A stretch of DNA of 64,000 nucleotides from Ancistrus triradiatus (taxonomy: Eukaryota > Chordata > Actinopteri > Siluriformes > Loricariidae). How positions within the stretch are numbered: the stretch's first letter is position 1; each line of letters opens with the position of its first letter. Shown here one piece after another: positions 54,359 to 64,000 of this stretch. Under the pieces are notes generated by a model. The model was not told where the DNA came from. It searched no databases and saw only the letters and a program-made list of their open reading frames with translations. The DNA lies in the NCBI GenBank assembly GCA_025084515.1, contig JAJAGP010000018.1, positions 124,001 to 188,000 on the forward strand, read 5' to 3'. A program made the position numbers and the translations under genes.

Positions 54359-55372
54359 CAGTGGTGCTTGAAGGTTTGTGAAACATTTTGAATTTTCTAG
54401 ATTTCTGCATCTAGTTAAACAAATGAGACAAAAATATTATACTTGGTCATTTATTTATTGAGGAAAATGATCCAATATTACATATTAGTGAGTGGCAAAA
54501 GTATGTGACCCTCTAGGATTAGCAGTTAATTTGAAGGTGAAATTAGAGTCAGGTGTTTTCAATCAATGGGATGACAATCATGTGTGAGTGGGCACCCTGT
54601 TTTATTTAAAGAACAGGGATCTATCAAAGTCTGCTCTTCACAACATGTTTGAGAAAGTGTATCATGGCACGAACAATTCACGAACAATGGCACGAAGATT
54701 TCTGAGGACCTCAGAAAATTTTTGTTGATACTAATCAGGCTGGAAAAGGTTACAAAACCATCTCTAAACAGTTTGGACTCCACCAATCCACAGTCAGACA
54801 GATTGTGCACAAATGGAGGAAATTCAAGACCATTGTTACCCTCCCCAGGAGTGGTCAATCAACAAAGATCACTCCAAGAGCAAGGTGTGTAATAGTTGGC
54901 GAGGTCACAAAGGAGCCCAGGGTAACTTCTAAGCAACTGAAGGCCTCTCTCACATTGGCTAATGTTAATGTTCATGAGTCCACCATCAGAAGAACACTGA
55001 ACAACAATGGTGTGCATGGCAGGGCTGCAAGGAGAAAGCCACTGCTCTCCAAAAAGAACATTGCTGCTCGTCTGCAGTTTGCTAAAGATCACGTGGACGA
55101 GCCAGAAGGCGATTGGAAGAATGTTTGTGGATGAATGAGACCAAAATAGAACTTTTTGGTTTAAAAGAAAAGCGGTTAGGTTTGGAGAAAGGAAAACACT
55201 GCATTCCAGCATAAGAACCTTATCCCATCTGTGAAACATGGTGGTGGTAGTATCATGGTTTGGGCCTGTTTTGCTGCATCTGGGCAGGACGGCTTGCCAT
55301 CATTGATGGAACAATGAATTCTGAATTCTATCAGAGAATTCTAAAGGAAAAAGTCCTTTAAAATAAGGTTTT
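54359..55372 (+). mobile_element. Tc1-like transposon, family A, copy 3 (5' part)
   Basis: It starts CAGTGGTGCTTGAAGGTTTG and keeps the long leader (54480-54663) that copies 1 and 2 lack. It breaks off near 55372, after the GGACGGCTTGCC / CATTGATGGAACAATGAATT region, so the right half is missing. Confidence 0.9.
54664..55370 (+). pseudogene. Tc1 transposase pseudogene (family A, copy 3), 3' truncated
   Basis: The start ATG is at 54664 (MARTIHEQWHED, with a short duplication of the ACAATTCACGA word near 54675), soon interrupted by a stop. From 54805 a clear frame reads HKWRKFKTIVTLPRSG, ITPRARCVIVGEVTKEP, VNVHESTIRRTLNNNG and KPLLSKKNIAARLQFAKDH, the two DNA-binding domains and linker. The first Asp region is broken by a lost base (ends DWKNVCG, then MRPKIELFG in another frame). 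HGGGSIMVWACFAAS is present near 55240, then the sequence ends before the second Asp. The DNA-binding half is the best preserved of family A in this window. Confidence 0.92.
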
Positions 55373-55969
55373 AAACAGTTAGGGGTGACTTGGTGGCATG
55401 TAAACTGAATAAGACAAAAAATGCTTTCAATAATGTTCACCATGTTTGGATAAACCTCATTTTCTTTGGGTTAGAATCAACTGTACTGCTATCAGTTTCA
55501 AATGTTAAGCCATATATCAATGTCTATTTAAACAAACAGAAACAGTTAAGAGCAAGGCAACCGAAAATGTGATGTACCATCACTCTTCTCTGCACATTCC
55601 TCCAAGGACTGTCAAAAAAAAAGAGAGATCTGAAATACCAGCAAAGGCCTTGTGTGACTATAATGTCGTATTGGCAGAGTGATTAAGTGTGCTGCTGACA
55701 GTCAGATATTGAATAAAATGCCAGACCCCTTCTGAAGATCAATCGATGGGCTTTGAGCTAGAAAAAGAGGATTCCCACCAGTCAGAGTGTCACAAGTATA
55801 TAAAACCTGAACTCTGTAAACCGCCGTCAGTTCTAAGAGACAAACATACACCTAGAGTGACCAGATGTCAAAACCATCCCCAATACAGGTACAGTACAGG
55901 CCTATCTGTTCCTATTAGCAATATTTCAGTCAACTTCTACTCCATACATCAATGGAAAAAGAAGCAAAG
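55373..55969. other. Unassigned sequence
   Basis: No gene recognised. A frame at 55746-56051 lacks motifs. Confidence 0.35.
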
Positions 55970-56050
55970 GCTCGGCGGTTACAGCTCTGGAATACTAATC
56001 AGAAGGTTGAGAGTTCAAAAGCTGGCCAGGCTGCCAATAATGGACTGTTA
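55970..56050 (+). repeat. SINE fragment, degenerate
   Basis: GCTCGGCGGTTACAGCTCTG and GTTGAGAGTTCAAAAGCTGG resemble the box A and box B part of the SINE family. Confidence 0.45.
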
Positions 56051-56812
56051 AAGGGGACAGATTAAAGTGAGTAAAACTCATTTTTTCAGTGCTTGTGCAC
56101 ATATACTTGGGTAACTTCCGTCCCTACTGGCCCACAAACTGTTTAATCAAACAACCCAGTCATTTTTTCTTTCAAGCCGACAGAATTACACTGCCCACTG
56201 TCTCAAGATCTCCACCCATGACCTAGTCCGCTACCATTTTTTTAAATCAAAGCTAAGAGCTAAGCTCTTAGGGAACTGCACTTGAGTTGAGAGAATAATG
56301 TATCTTTTTGATGCCAATGTCCCAACTGCAGTCGGCAAAAACTGTGCGTCATTCGCTTGTGTCTGACTGATTTTCCAACTGGGTTATAGCTGTTTGGCCA
56401 AACATTTGCCCAAAAACAGTGGGTGAATATTACACACTACACTGTGGTAGGCAAAAATGTCACCAGAGAAACTTGGTGTACAGGTGTAGTGGATTGATCT
56501 TAAATTGGACTGGGATATATACAATATTATGTATCAGTAAATCAATTTAATAAAAAATGATGTCACATTTATATTACATGTACAAAACGTATACAATTTT
56601 TAATGATCATTTGTTTAAGATAAATTAAATGATATTTTCCTAATGTTGATATACACATTTTGCATTTCTTGATTTAGTTGAATGAATTATTTATTTTTTT
56701 ATTAAATATCATGCATTTTTAATGAATTAAGGCTTACAGAGTAATCTGAGTAGCTCTACGTATAGTGCAGAAAAAAAATAGGATCAGTATTGGCCAATAT
56801 TTACTACTCATT
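56051..56812. other. Unassigned AT-rich sequence
   Basis: 56500-56720 is very AT-rich. No gene recognised. Confidence 0.35.
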
Positions 56813-56975
56813 ATCATTTACAGCATTCAACAGATGTTCTTATCCAGAACAAATTACAATTTGGCTGAGCAGGTGAAGGTTAAGAACCATGCTTAAGGTC
56901 CCAACAGCGGCAGATTTGCAGAGCTGGGATTTGACCTCAAGATTTCTGATCACATAGTCCAGAGCCCTAATTCCT
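56813..56975 (-). repeat. SINE, reversed and degenerate
   Basis: TTTACAGCATTCAACAGATG, TCTTATCCAGAACAAATTAC, GCTTAAGGTCCCAACAG and GAGCTGGGATTTGACCTC are the reversed tail, body and B-box region. Confidence 0.75.
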
Positions 56976-56987
56976 GAGACGACACCG

Positions 56988-58048
56988 GGGGGAAAGAAAG
57001 TATTTGGTCAGCCACTGATTGTGCAAGTTCTCCGACTTAGAAATTTGAGAGAGGTCTGTAATTTCCATCATAGGTACACTTCAACTATGAGAGACAAAAT
57101 GAGAAAAAAATCCAGGAAATCACATTGTAGGATTTTTAAAGAATTTAATTGTAAGTTAGTTGTAAGTATTTGGTCAATTTCAACTCAATACTTTGTAACA
57201 TAACCTTTGCTGGCAATGACAGAGGTCAAACGTTTCCTGTAAGTCTTCACCAGGTTGGCACACACTGTAGCTGGTATTTTGGCCCATTCCTCCATGCTGA
57301 TCTCCTCTAGAGCAGTGATGTTTTGGGGCAACATGGACTTTCAACTCCCCCCACAAATTTTCTATGGGGCTGAGGTCTGGAGACTGGCTAGGCCACTCCA
57401 GGACCATGAAATGCTTTTTACGGAGCCACTCCTTCGTTGCCCGAGCGGTGTGTTTGGGATCATTGTCATGCTGGAAGACCCAGCCACGTTCCATCTTCAA
57501 TGCTTTCACTGATGGAAGGAGGTTTTGGTTTAAAATCTCACGATACATGGCCCCGTTCATTCTTCCCTTAAGACGGATCAGTCGTCCTGTCCCCTGTGCA
57601 GAAAAACAGCCCCAGAGCATGATGTTTCCACCCCCATGCTTGGTGTTCTTAGGATGCAACTCAGCATTCAAACATGACGAGGTGAGTTTCTACCAAAATG
57701 TTCTATTTTGGTTTCATCTGACCACATGATATTCTCCCAATCCTCTTCTGGATCACACATATGCTCTCTGGCAAACTTGAGACGAGTGGAGGATAGAAGA
57801 GCTCCTTAAATAAGAAGTTACAGGTCTGTGAGCGCCAAAAATCTTGCTTGTTTATGGGTGACCAAATACTTATTTTCCACCATGATTTACAATTAAATTC
57901 TTTAAAAATCCTACAATGTGATTTTTTTTGTCATTTTGTCTCTCATAGTTGGAAGTGTACCTATGATGACAATTACAGACCTCTCTTGTCTTTCTAAGTA
58001 GGAGAACTTGCACAATCAGTGGCTGACTAAATATTTTTTGCCCCACTG
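56988..58048 (-). mobile_element. Tc1-like transposon, family B, internally deleted
   Basis: The left end is decayed (GAAAGAAAGTATTTGGTCAG), the right end is clear (TATTTTTTGCCCCACTG then TA). The 5' half of the transposase is missing: at about 57780 the coding sequence (GCAAACTTGAGACGAG) jumps to the leader (TGGAGGATAGAAGAGC). Confidence 0.92.
57180..57775 (-). pseudogene. Tc1 transposase pseudogene (family B), C-terminal half
   Basis: The minus-strand frame 57671-57180 is open for 163 codons, the longest transposon frame in the window. It reads MNAELHPKNTKHGGGN, MLWGCFSAQGTGRL, then the second catalytic Asp in FQHDNDPKHTARATKEW and the Glu in SPDLSPIENLW. A frameshift follows near the end (WGELKVHVAPKHH instead of the usual EL...VHQRKP type tail). 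The first Asp (SDETKI) lies upstream around 57720, out of frame. The N-terminal DNA-binding domains are deleted, so this copy cannot act by itself. Confidence 0.92.
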
Positions 58049-58058
58049 TATCATTCAA

Positions 58059-58059
<1 letters not shown>

Positions 58060-58133
<74 letters not shown>
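58060..58133. repeat. (TA)n microsatellite, about 37 units
   Basis: Uninterrupted TA starting 12 bp after a Tc1 end. Confidence 0.98.
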
Positions 58134-58136
<3 letters not shown>

Positions 58137-58159
58137 ATAAGAAATCATTTACACCTACA

Positions 58160-58300
58160 GTACAACATTCAGAAGACATTCTTATTCAGAGGGATTTGCA
58201 ATTGACCCAAGCAGTTTAAGGAGATTGTTTAAGGCCCCGTGAGCCGGAATTAAACTCTCAAACTGCCAAATGATAACCCAGAGACGTAACCACTGGTTCA
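58160..58300 (-). repeat. SINE, reversed and degenerate
   Basis: ATTCAGAAGACATTCTTATT, GAGGGATTTGCAATTGACCC, TTTAAGGCCCCGTGAGCC and ATAACCCAGAGACGTAACCA fit the reversed SINE order. Confidence 0.65.
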
Positions 58301-59299
58301 AACATTTTGGAAGCAGAGAGCTGGAACGTGGCTTCCTGATTTTCAGTCTGGTCCACTGCCAATCTATTTTGTAGAAACACTAGAAGAACAGCAGTAACAG
58401 GGACACACATGAGCTTCTCACTCTTCCTCCCCAGCTGTCAGTGTCTTTGTCAGCAGCTGCCAAAGAAACTCAAAAGGTCAGACACGTTGCTCTACCAAAC
58501 AGGAGGCTGGCGGCCCCCGATGTAACATGAGAGATCAGAAGTAGAGCATGGAGACCCGCCTCTGGGTAGGTCTGATGGGGGAAACGTAGTGTCTGAATGG
58601 CTAGAGCGGAACCCAATGGGCATCAGATGAAGAAGAGCAGCTCATTGATTGAGGATATCATGCTAATCCGAGCTCACGTTGCGTGGAGTTCTTGAAAGAG
58701 CCTAGTACTTGACCTAAGCTACGCTAAAAGAATTCTAATTTGTACATAAGAGCTTTTAATGTGTCCTACATATGCGTAGGTCACATTTAATATTAATTCC
58801 TGCCAAGGCTGTCAGACATCCAAAACTCATCTTTTTCACCACGGTGAAGATATAATGGCGGAGGCATTATGGCTACTTAAGAAAATTCGACCTAAGAAAA
58901 AAAGGATATAAAAAGTAAATTCTTTGTGTGTTTAGCATAGGCAGAATTAGGGCTTTCAAAATTAGTGAAGGACCTGGAGTTGTGGGCTGGTCCCTTTATC
59001 AATATCCTGTACATTCAACATACTATAAAAAACATTATTAGCCTATTGTGAAGAGAGTATGAGGGCGTGATACACAAATTGGAACACTTCCTTTTCTCCA
59101 CACTTTGCTCATTACTGTGTGACAGCGGAGTCAATCACATGAAGACAATGGCACACAAGATAACAGCTTACTGTACACAAGCTGTTTGTCATAGAAGTAC
59201 CTAATAAACTGATTATATTGCATTATAAAGGCATTGTTCCAGCAAATCATGATGCCTCGGCAGCTTTCTGCCACAGAACAGCAAACAAGAACAGTGTGT
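58301..59299. other. Unassigned sequence, no gene seen
   Basis: About 1 kb of mixed composition. Nothing recognised. Confidence 0.35.
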
Positions 59300-59425
59300 T
59301 CTAGTGACCTGCCACCGCAGGGCCCTTGAGCAAATTTCGAAACCCCCATTTGCTCAGAATGTTCTAAGATTGAGTCGTTTTAAGGTGTTCTGGATAAGGG
59401 CACCTGCCAAGTGCCATGTATGTAC
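59300..59425 (+). repeat. SINE fragment
   Basis: GGGCCCTTGAGCAAATTTCG and TTCTGGATAAGGGCACCTGC, AAGTGCCATGTATGT are body and tail. Confidence 0.75.
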
Positions 59426-60059
59426 ATTGATGCAGGTATGCACTGGTTAACGTCCATTCGATCAAATTCCGTTCACTTTAACGTCCGAGTGCTTACGATT
59501 ATAATACGAAATAAAAACCTGTCGAATACACATCTTATTCATGTCTGAATGACAGAAAACTAGTACGAGTGATCCCTTGCGACACCTGCTGACAGAAAAG
59601 GAAATCGCTGGCCTGAAGGCAGAAAACAACTTGGTAAAATTCCTTTCATTTTCGTTATCTGTAAGTGTTTCGCATTTTTCGAGATATATAAAGATAAGAA
59701 TAGTTGTCTTGTATTAATAATTACTAAAACAAAAAACGATGTGCAACGTATCCACACGACTATTTTTATAAATAAATGCATTCTGCCAAAGTGTGTATGG
59801 CTGTGTAATGCTCCATTTAATGGTAACACTAACGTTACGTGTCAAAAAGGAGCAAAATTAACATGCTAACATGTTTGATTGTCTGTCAGCCCTGGTAAAA
59901 CGTAGCTAGATATTAATATCAAAAGTGCCCTAGATGTGAAGCTTTGACTAGCAAGCTTTCAAAGACGCGAAAGTGAGCGTGCAGTACATTTAAAATGACT
60001 TAAATAAGTGCAAAATGAAAAACTGCTAGCTCATATCTGTGGTGCTTAACAGAGGCAAG
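59426..60059. other. Unassigned sequence with AACGTCC words
   Basis: GGTTAACGTCCATTCG and CACTTTAACGTCCG at 59448-59490 suggest another decayed member of the family at 46471. No gene seen. Confidence 0.4.
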
Positions 60060-60485
60060 CTGGATGTTGTAGTTCACTCATATTCTGACTTTATCAAGGA
60101 GTGGTGGTGTTACAAGACTGTCATGCTTGGGCAGAAAGCGGGAGATGAACACTAGAAGCCGGTATAGAGCAGAGCTCTAATAAGAAACTGAAAGAAACAC
60201 CAGAAATCTGAGTACAATAATGAAATTAAGACCTGGGCATACAGAGTCCACAAACAGTCCAAAACATAGAGAACAGGAATAGCGCGATACCGTACCAGAA
60301 ACCGAATAACAGTGCGAACCGCATAGAAGAAAAATATACACAATTCGCCAAACAAAGGAAACGCAGGGTTTAAATAACTGAACTAATGAGACAGAAACTA
60401 CAAATAGCTGAAGTACATAAGGAAGTCATGGAAGGAGCGATGGATGCTGGGAAGTGTAGTCCGGTAGGACTGTGGACGTGACACC
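60060..60485. repeat. Possible LTR-element fragment
   Basis: GCAGGGTTTAAATAACTGAA, GGAAGTCATGGAAGGAGCGA and GGATGCTGGGAAGTGTAGTC are words typical of reversed LTRs of fish retroelements. No retroelement genes or paired LTR were found. Confidence 0.35.
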
Positions 60486-63234
60486 AACTGTGTACAGTAC
60501 ATACCTCCTTTCTGTATAATTATTGCGCTATTTTAAACCCAGAATGTCTGGGATTAAGCGTAAAAGCAGAGATGATCTCTATAAGAAGTGGTGAGCCATA
60601 AACATGGACACTTAAATGAAAGTAAGCGAGATCAGGTGTTGGAGGCTCACAAGTTGGAGGCTAAATATGTTGGACATTCAAACTTTTGGACATGCAAACC
60701 CACTGTGGAAACAGAGCAGGTTCGTATCTAGGGGACTTACTGTATAAGCAACTTACTTATAGTATACTACCTGTCTGTTCAGCTCAAGACTAAAGGCTGT
60801 TTTTTGTTGTTGTTTTTTTTTAGCAGAATACATTTTCTAAAGCAACTGAAAATCCTACTGGCATGCATTATGGTGGTCGACATGTATTGCGATGCAATTT
60901 CTATAGCCTGACGTCACATTGCTATTATAAAACTATGTTTCAGTACAAAAGTGGCCCAACTGGAATTGGAAACGTTGCTTTCAATGTTCGCACTGGTACA
61001 TGTTTGTCTGCATAAGGTACTCAACCATTAATGCCAAACTTCAAGCTAGGTCCCATTTTGTTTTGTTGTTTTTGTTGAAAGCAGTAGTTATACAAGTCCT
61101 GCCTGGTTTCATTGCCAGTGCTGGTAATCCAATCAGTTTCCCACCTAAACAGAGCCTGGTGGTGGAAAACTGAGTCAAACCAGATCTGAAATTACCCTCA
61201 AGTCAACCAACCAACAGATGCGTTGCTACTCATAGACCAGACCTGCAAAACTCATTAAATTAAAAGCTGATCACTTAAACCACCTCACATTGGTTCCTTT
61301 CTAGTGTTCCCATTAATTTGCATATAACTTGCTCGCTCTGGACTAACCATTAATCATGGGATGCCAGGCAGAACCCCCTACTCTGAGCTTCAGTGTTGGT
61401 TATTTAATAATGAGAAGCGGGCGAGGACCAACACAGGAGCACAATATGCAATTATGAAGAAGGAGGTCACTCTCTACAACATGCTACTCTCTGATTATGT
61501 CCACTAGAAGAAAAACAGTAAATAAACTGAGTCGAATAATGGAGATTCCACAGGCTGAGTATCAAGGCCACAGACAAAAAGGGTTTTTTAAGAGGAGGAC
61601 AAAAATGTGGACCATCACCAGAACCTATAAACTATGAAGTACGATGAAGAAAGCCTCATGATTAAGGAATGTTTTGCTGTTCTTGTAATCTTGACTGTAT
61701 CATTTTAGTCAATGAAATGATCCATCTCTTGGATTATAGTAGATATGCACCGATTCCAGTTTATCTCATCCAATACTGATTCCGATATTTGAATTTTATT
61801 TAAATTCTTTATACCACACTGTGTATAAACACGAGGCTGTAACTATGTAAGGATGGATTTAAGGATGGACAAGTCAGAGTTCAGACCTTAACTGAGATGC
61901 TACATGACCTTCCCAAACAATAACTCCATGAATGGACTAAAACTCCTCCTAAAGGCCATTCTACCAGTTATTAAAGACAAAAGTTCAGCCAGGGAAGTAG
62001 TTCATCACCTAAATCGTAACAAAAGTTTAACGACAAAACAAGAAAATGTCTCAATCTACAGTTATTTCCAGACTTTTAACCCAAATAATACGCATGATCT
62101 GGAATGGACTGTTCTCACAAAAAAAAAAAAAACACAAAAGATTGGTCTAAAAGTCTGATATGCAGCAACAAAAAGTGTGGTTGCTGCTAAAGGCTGTTCC
62201 AGTTATTAAATATGGAAATTCACACTGCATTTCAGTCTAGATTTCTCTCTTTAGATACAATGTGTGTCTTTATTATTACAATCCAACACCCAATTCCAAT
62301 GACTTTTCAATGCAAAAAGTCTTCTTGACAAATAAAGGCCACAACATGAGAGGCTTTAAAGCTGAAAATGTATTGAACTGACCAGACCTGAGCATGGGGA
62401 ACTCCCCAAAACTATAAGCAATAATTGTCTGGAACGAAAAGATAAATTAGGGCAGGCAGTGGGCGGAAGAACGTCCCACAGATCAATCGTAATTAAGGAG
62501 CTTAAGGGAATTTGTGGCCAAACTGCAGCCAAAAAAACCGGCAGCCCACTTTATCTCTGGCAGGGGTTTGCAAGAGGGAGGGAGAGAGAGAGAAAGAGAA
62601 AAGCTCTGCGGTGAGAGAGAATAGATATTAATGATTGGTGAGAGAAAGCATTACTTTCAACACTTGCATCCGAGGCTAGGGCTCGTTATGAGGGATCAAT
62701 AAGATGCACTTCCTGAAGCTCATAAGGGTTGGTTCACGCTGCTAGGTTACAACTGTGGCAAGGGAGTAGCAGTAAATACTCGAAATGTCAATAAACACAG
62801 TTTTTGGTGAATAACCTACTGATGGAACTAAATTACGTCTTCATTTTGGAAATACTGGAACTGAAAAGAAGATTTCATTCCAAGAAATAAAGTTTCAAGG
62901 CCAAATACATAGCTACGGTCTTGTGTCATTTAAGCAGGGGTTGCACAAATGGCAGATTTTCTAAATGAAGCGTACACAATCGTAAATAACAGACACGTCT
63001 GAAAATCTTCAGTGTTTGTTCCCTTTGTATGTTGTGTAACTTCCCTGCTCATCTTCAGCTGTCGTACATGAGCAAGCACTGGCCAAGAGAAACATCTAGG
63101 AAAGTAAGACTTTAATCTCAGCAAAATGAGTTCGGGCTACGTAAAAAAGTAGCCATAGTGCACCATGTAGGTTCTACAGTGGCATCACATAATATTTAGT
63201 GTAGCACAAATTCCATTTGGGAATTATTCAGAAG
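60486..63234. other. Unassigned sequence, no gene seen
   Basis: About 2.7 kb. A repeat-like block with ATGCACCGATTCCAG is at 61745-61830. A short GA-rich tract is at 62578-62600. The plus-strand frame at 61904-62158 has no domain. No exon recognised. Confidence 0.35.
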
Positions 63235-63520
63235 GGTCAGGGAGTATGAGACATCATTTTCACACATGGATTGGCCACCACAGAGTCCAGGTCTGGACCC
63301 TTTTGAAACAAATGGACATCTTTTCCACGACCACAGGATGGGTCTTTCAACATGGTTGTTTAACAAATGAGAAGGTACTCACTGCATCAGTTAGGGTGAA
63401 ATAACTTGTTGCCAGCTGAAACATAACCACCAGTGCAGTAATTATCCCATGGGAGGCTCTTTTTTTTTAACTATTTCCTTAGTTAAATCCAGGTGGTGAC
63501 CTTTTTTTGGCCGGGCAGTG
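63235..63520 (+). pseudogene. Tc1-like transposase 3' relic (family F) with right end
   Basis: The plus strand near 63268 reads DWPPQSPGLDPFETNGH, the decayed SPDLNPIEN-type motif that holds the catalytic Glu in Tc1 transposases (here the E is in place of the usual PIE order and unreliable). The element ends CTTTTTTTGGCCGGGCAGTG followed by TA, a known kind of Tc1 TIR. The left end and the rest of the coding region are missing. A TATATTTATATATATAG tract follows the end directly. Confidence 0.65.
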
Positions 63521-64000
63521 TATATTTATATATATAGTGTATAGCTCAGAAAATAATCCATAAGTCTAATGATCTGGCTTCTTAGACAGCTGAAGAGAGA
63601 AAGATCTGTCGCTATACTATAATGAGTAGATTTTCCTAACAACAGCAAATCTGCACTAGATTTAGCTCCACCCATGTATTCCTATGTTATTCTTGGGACG
63701 TTAAAATGCAAACTATCCATTTCGGGCTGCCAAGCAGAGTTGAAATCGGCCAGTCATGTGACAACTACGTTCAAAAGCTTTTTATGACTTGTAATGAAAA
63801 CACAGCGGCCCGAGCAAAGCAGGATTCCTGCAGGAACACACTGGTATGTGTGGCTCTCTGGCCGTTACCATGGCTACGGGTGAAACGCTAGGTCCCTTAT
63901 GCTAGTGAGAGAATGTGACAAATGAAGCGATTAGTTTTTATCAAAGCCTCCATCACATGCGCTTCGTCTAATGGCCGGCCACTGCAGCTGCACATGAAAG
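63521..64000. other. Unassigned sequence at the window end
   Basis: A short TA-rich tract at 63521-63540. The frame at 63706-63891 lacks motifs. No gene seen. Confidence 0.35.

Overview
The window looks like nuclear DNA of a ray-finned (teleost) fish. It is AT-rich, gene-poor and crowded with decayed DNA transposons of the Tc1/mariner type. It also holds tRNA-derived SINEs with the tail typical of fish SINEs, long (CA)n, (TA)n and (GA)n microsatellites, and small inverted-repeat (MITE-like) elements. Nothing prokaryotic, viral or organellar was seen. The repeat mix would suit an ostariophysan such as a catfish or relative, but that is a guess.

Only one cellular gene is recognisable: the first coding exon of a DOC2B-type double-C2 protein on the minus strand (24826-25210). 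It sits in a CpG-rich block (about 24840-25510) with a long CT/GA microsatellite just upstream (25563-25694). The exon ends at a consensus splice donor. No C2-domain exon could be found between position 1 and the donor, so intron 1 is probably longer than 24.8 kb and most of the window left of 24825 is probably intronic. To the right of 25.7 kb no gene was found for about 38 kb.

Layout. 0-7 kb: a CAAGTC-rich repeat, a 1.26-kb Tc1 copy with both ends, a GGTACC-type element, a 91-bp tandem array made from a SINE-like tail, and a SINE. 7-9.3 kb: two diverged copies of one ~0.5-kb segment, the second carrying an exon-like reading frame. 9.3-12.2 kb: a dispersed repeat, a hairpin, a second Tc1 copy and a small hAT-like element with an 8-bp target duplication. 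12.9-20.9 kb: two related MITEs, a 1.2-kb array of a 30-bp minisatellite, two inverted-repeat elements (one coding a small Myb/SANT-like domain), a possible LTR fragment and a deleted Tc1. 22-24.6 kb: a dispersed repeat and a Tc1 relic. 24.8-25.7 kb: doc2b exon 1 and promoter region. 26-36 kb: foldback and MITE families, a dispersed repeat with an internal 319-bp duplication, a LINE relic and a SINE. 37-41.5 kb: two Tc1 copies of a second family around a compound microsatellite. 43-51.4 kb: MITEs, a near-perfect hairpin, SINE fragments and a TA/GA microsatellite. 52-58.3 kb: Tc1 relics of four families. 58.3-64 kb: mostly unassigned sequence, SINE pieces and one more Tc1 end.

Apart from doc2b, the interacting parts are transposon-made: autonomous Tc1 relics (all with broken transposases) and the short inverted-repeat derivatives such elements usually mobilise. 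I found no convincing new biological system. The observations most worth checking are the duplicated exon-like segment, the two-strand-open 30-bp array, the near-perfect hairpins, the doc2b start region and the placement of Tc1 copies beside TA-rich microsatellites.
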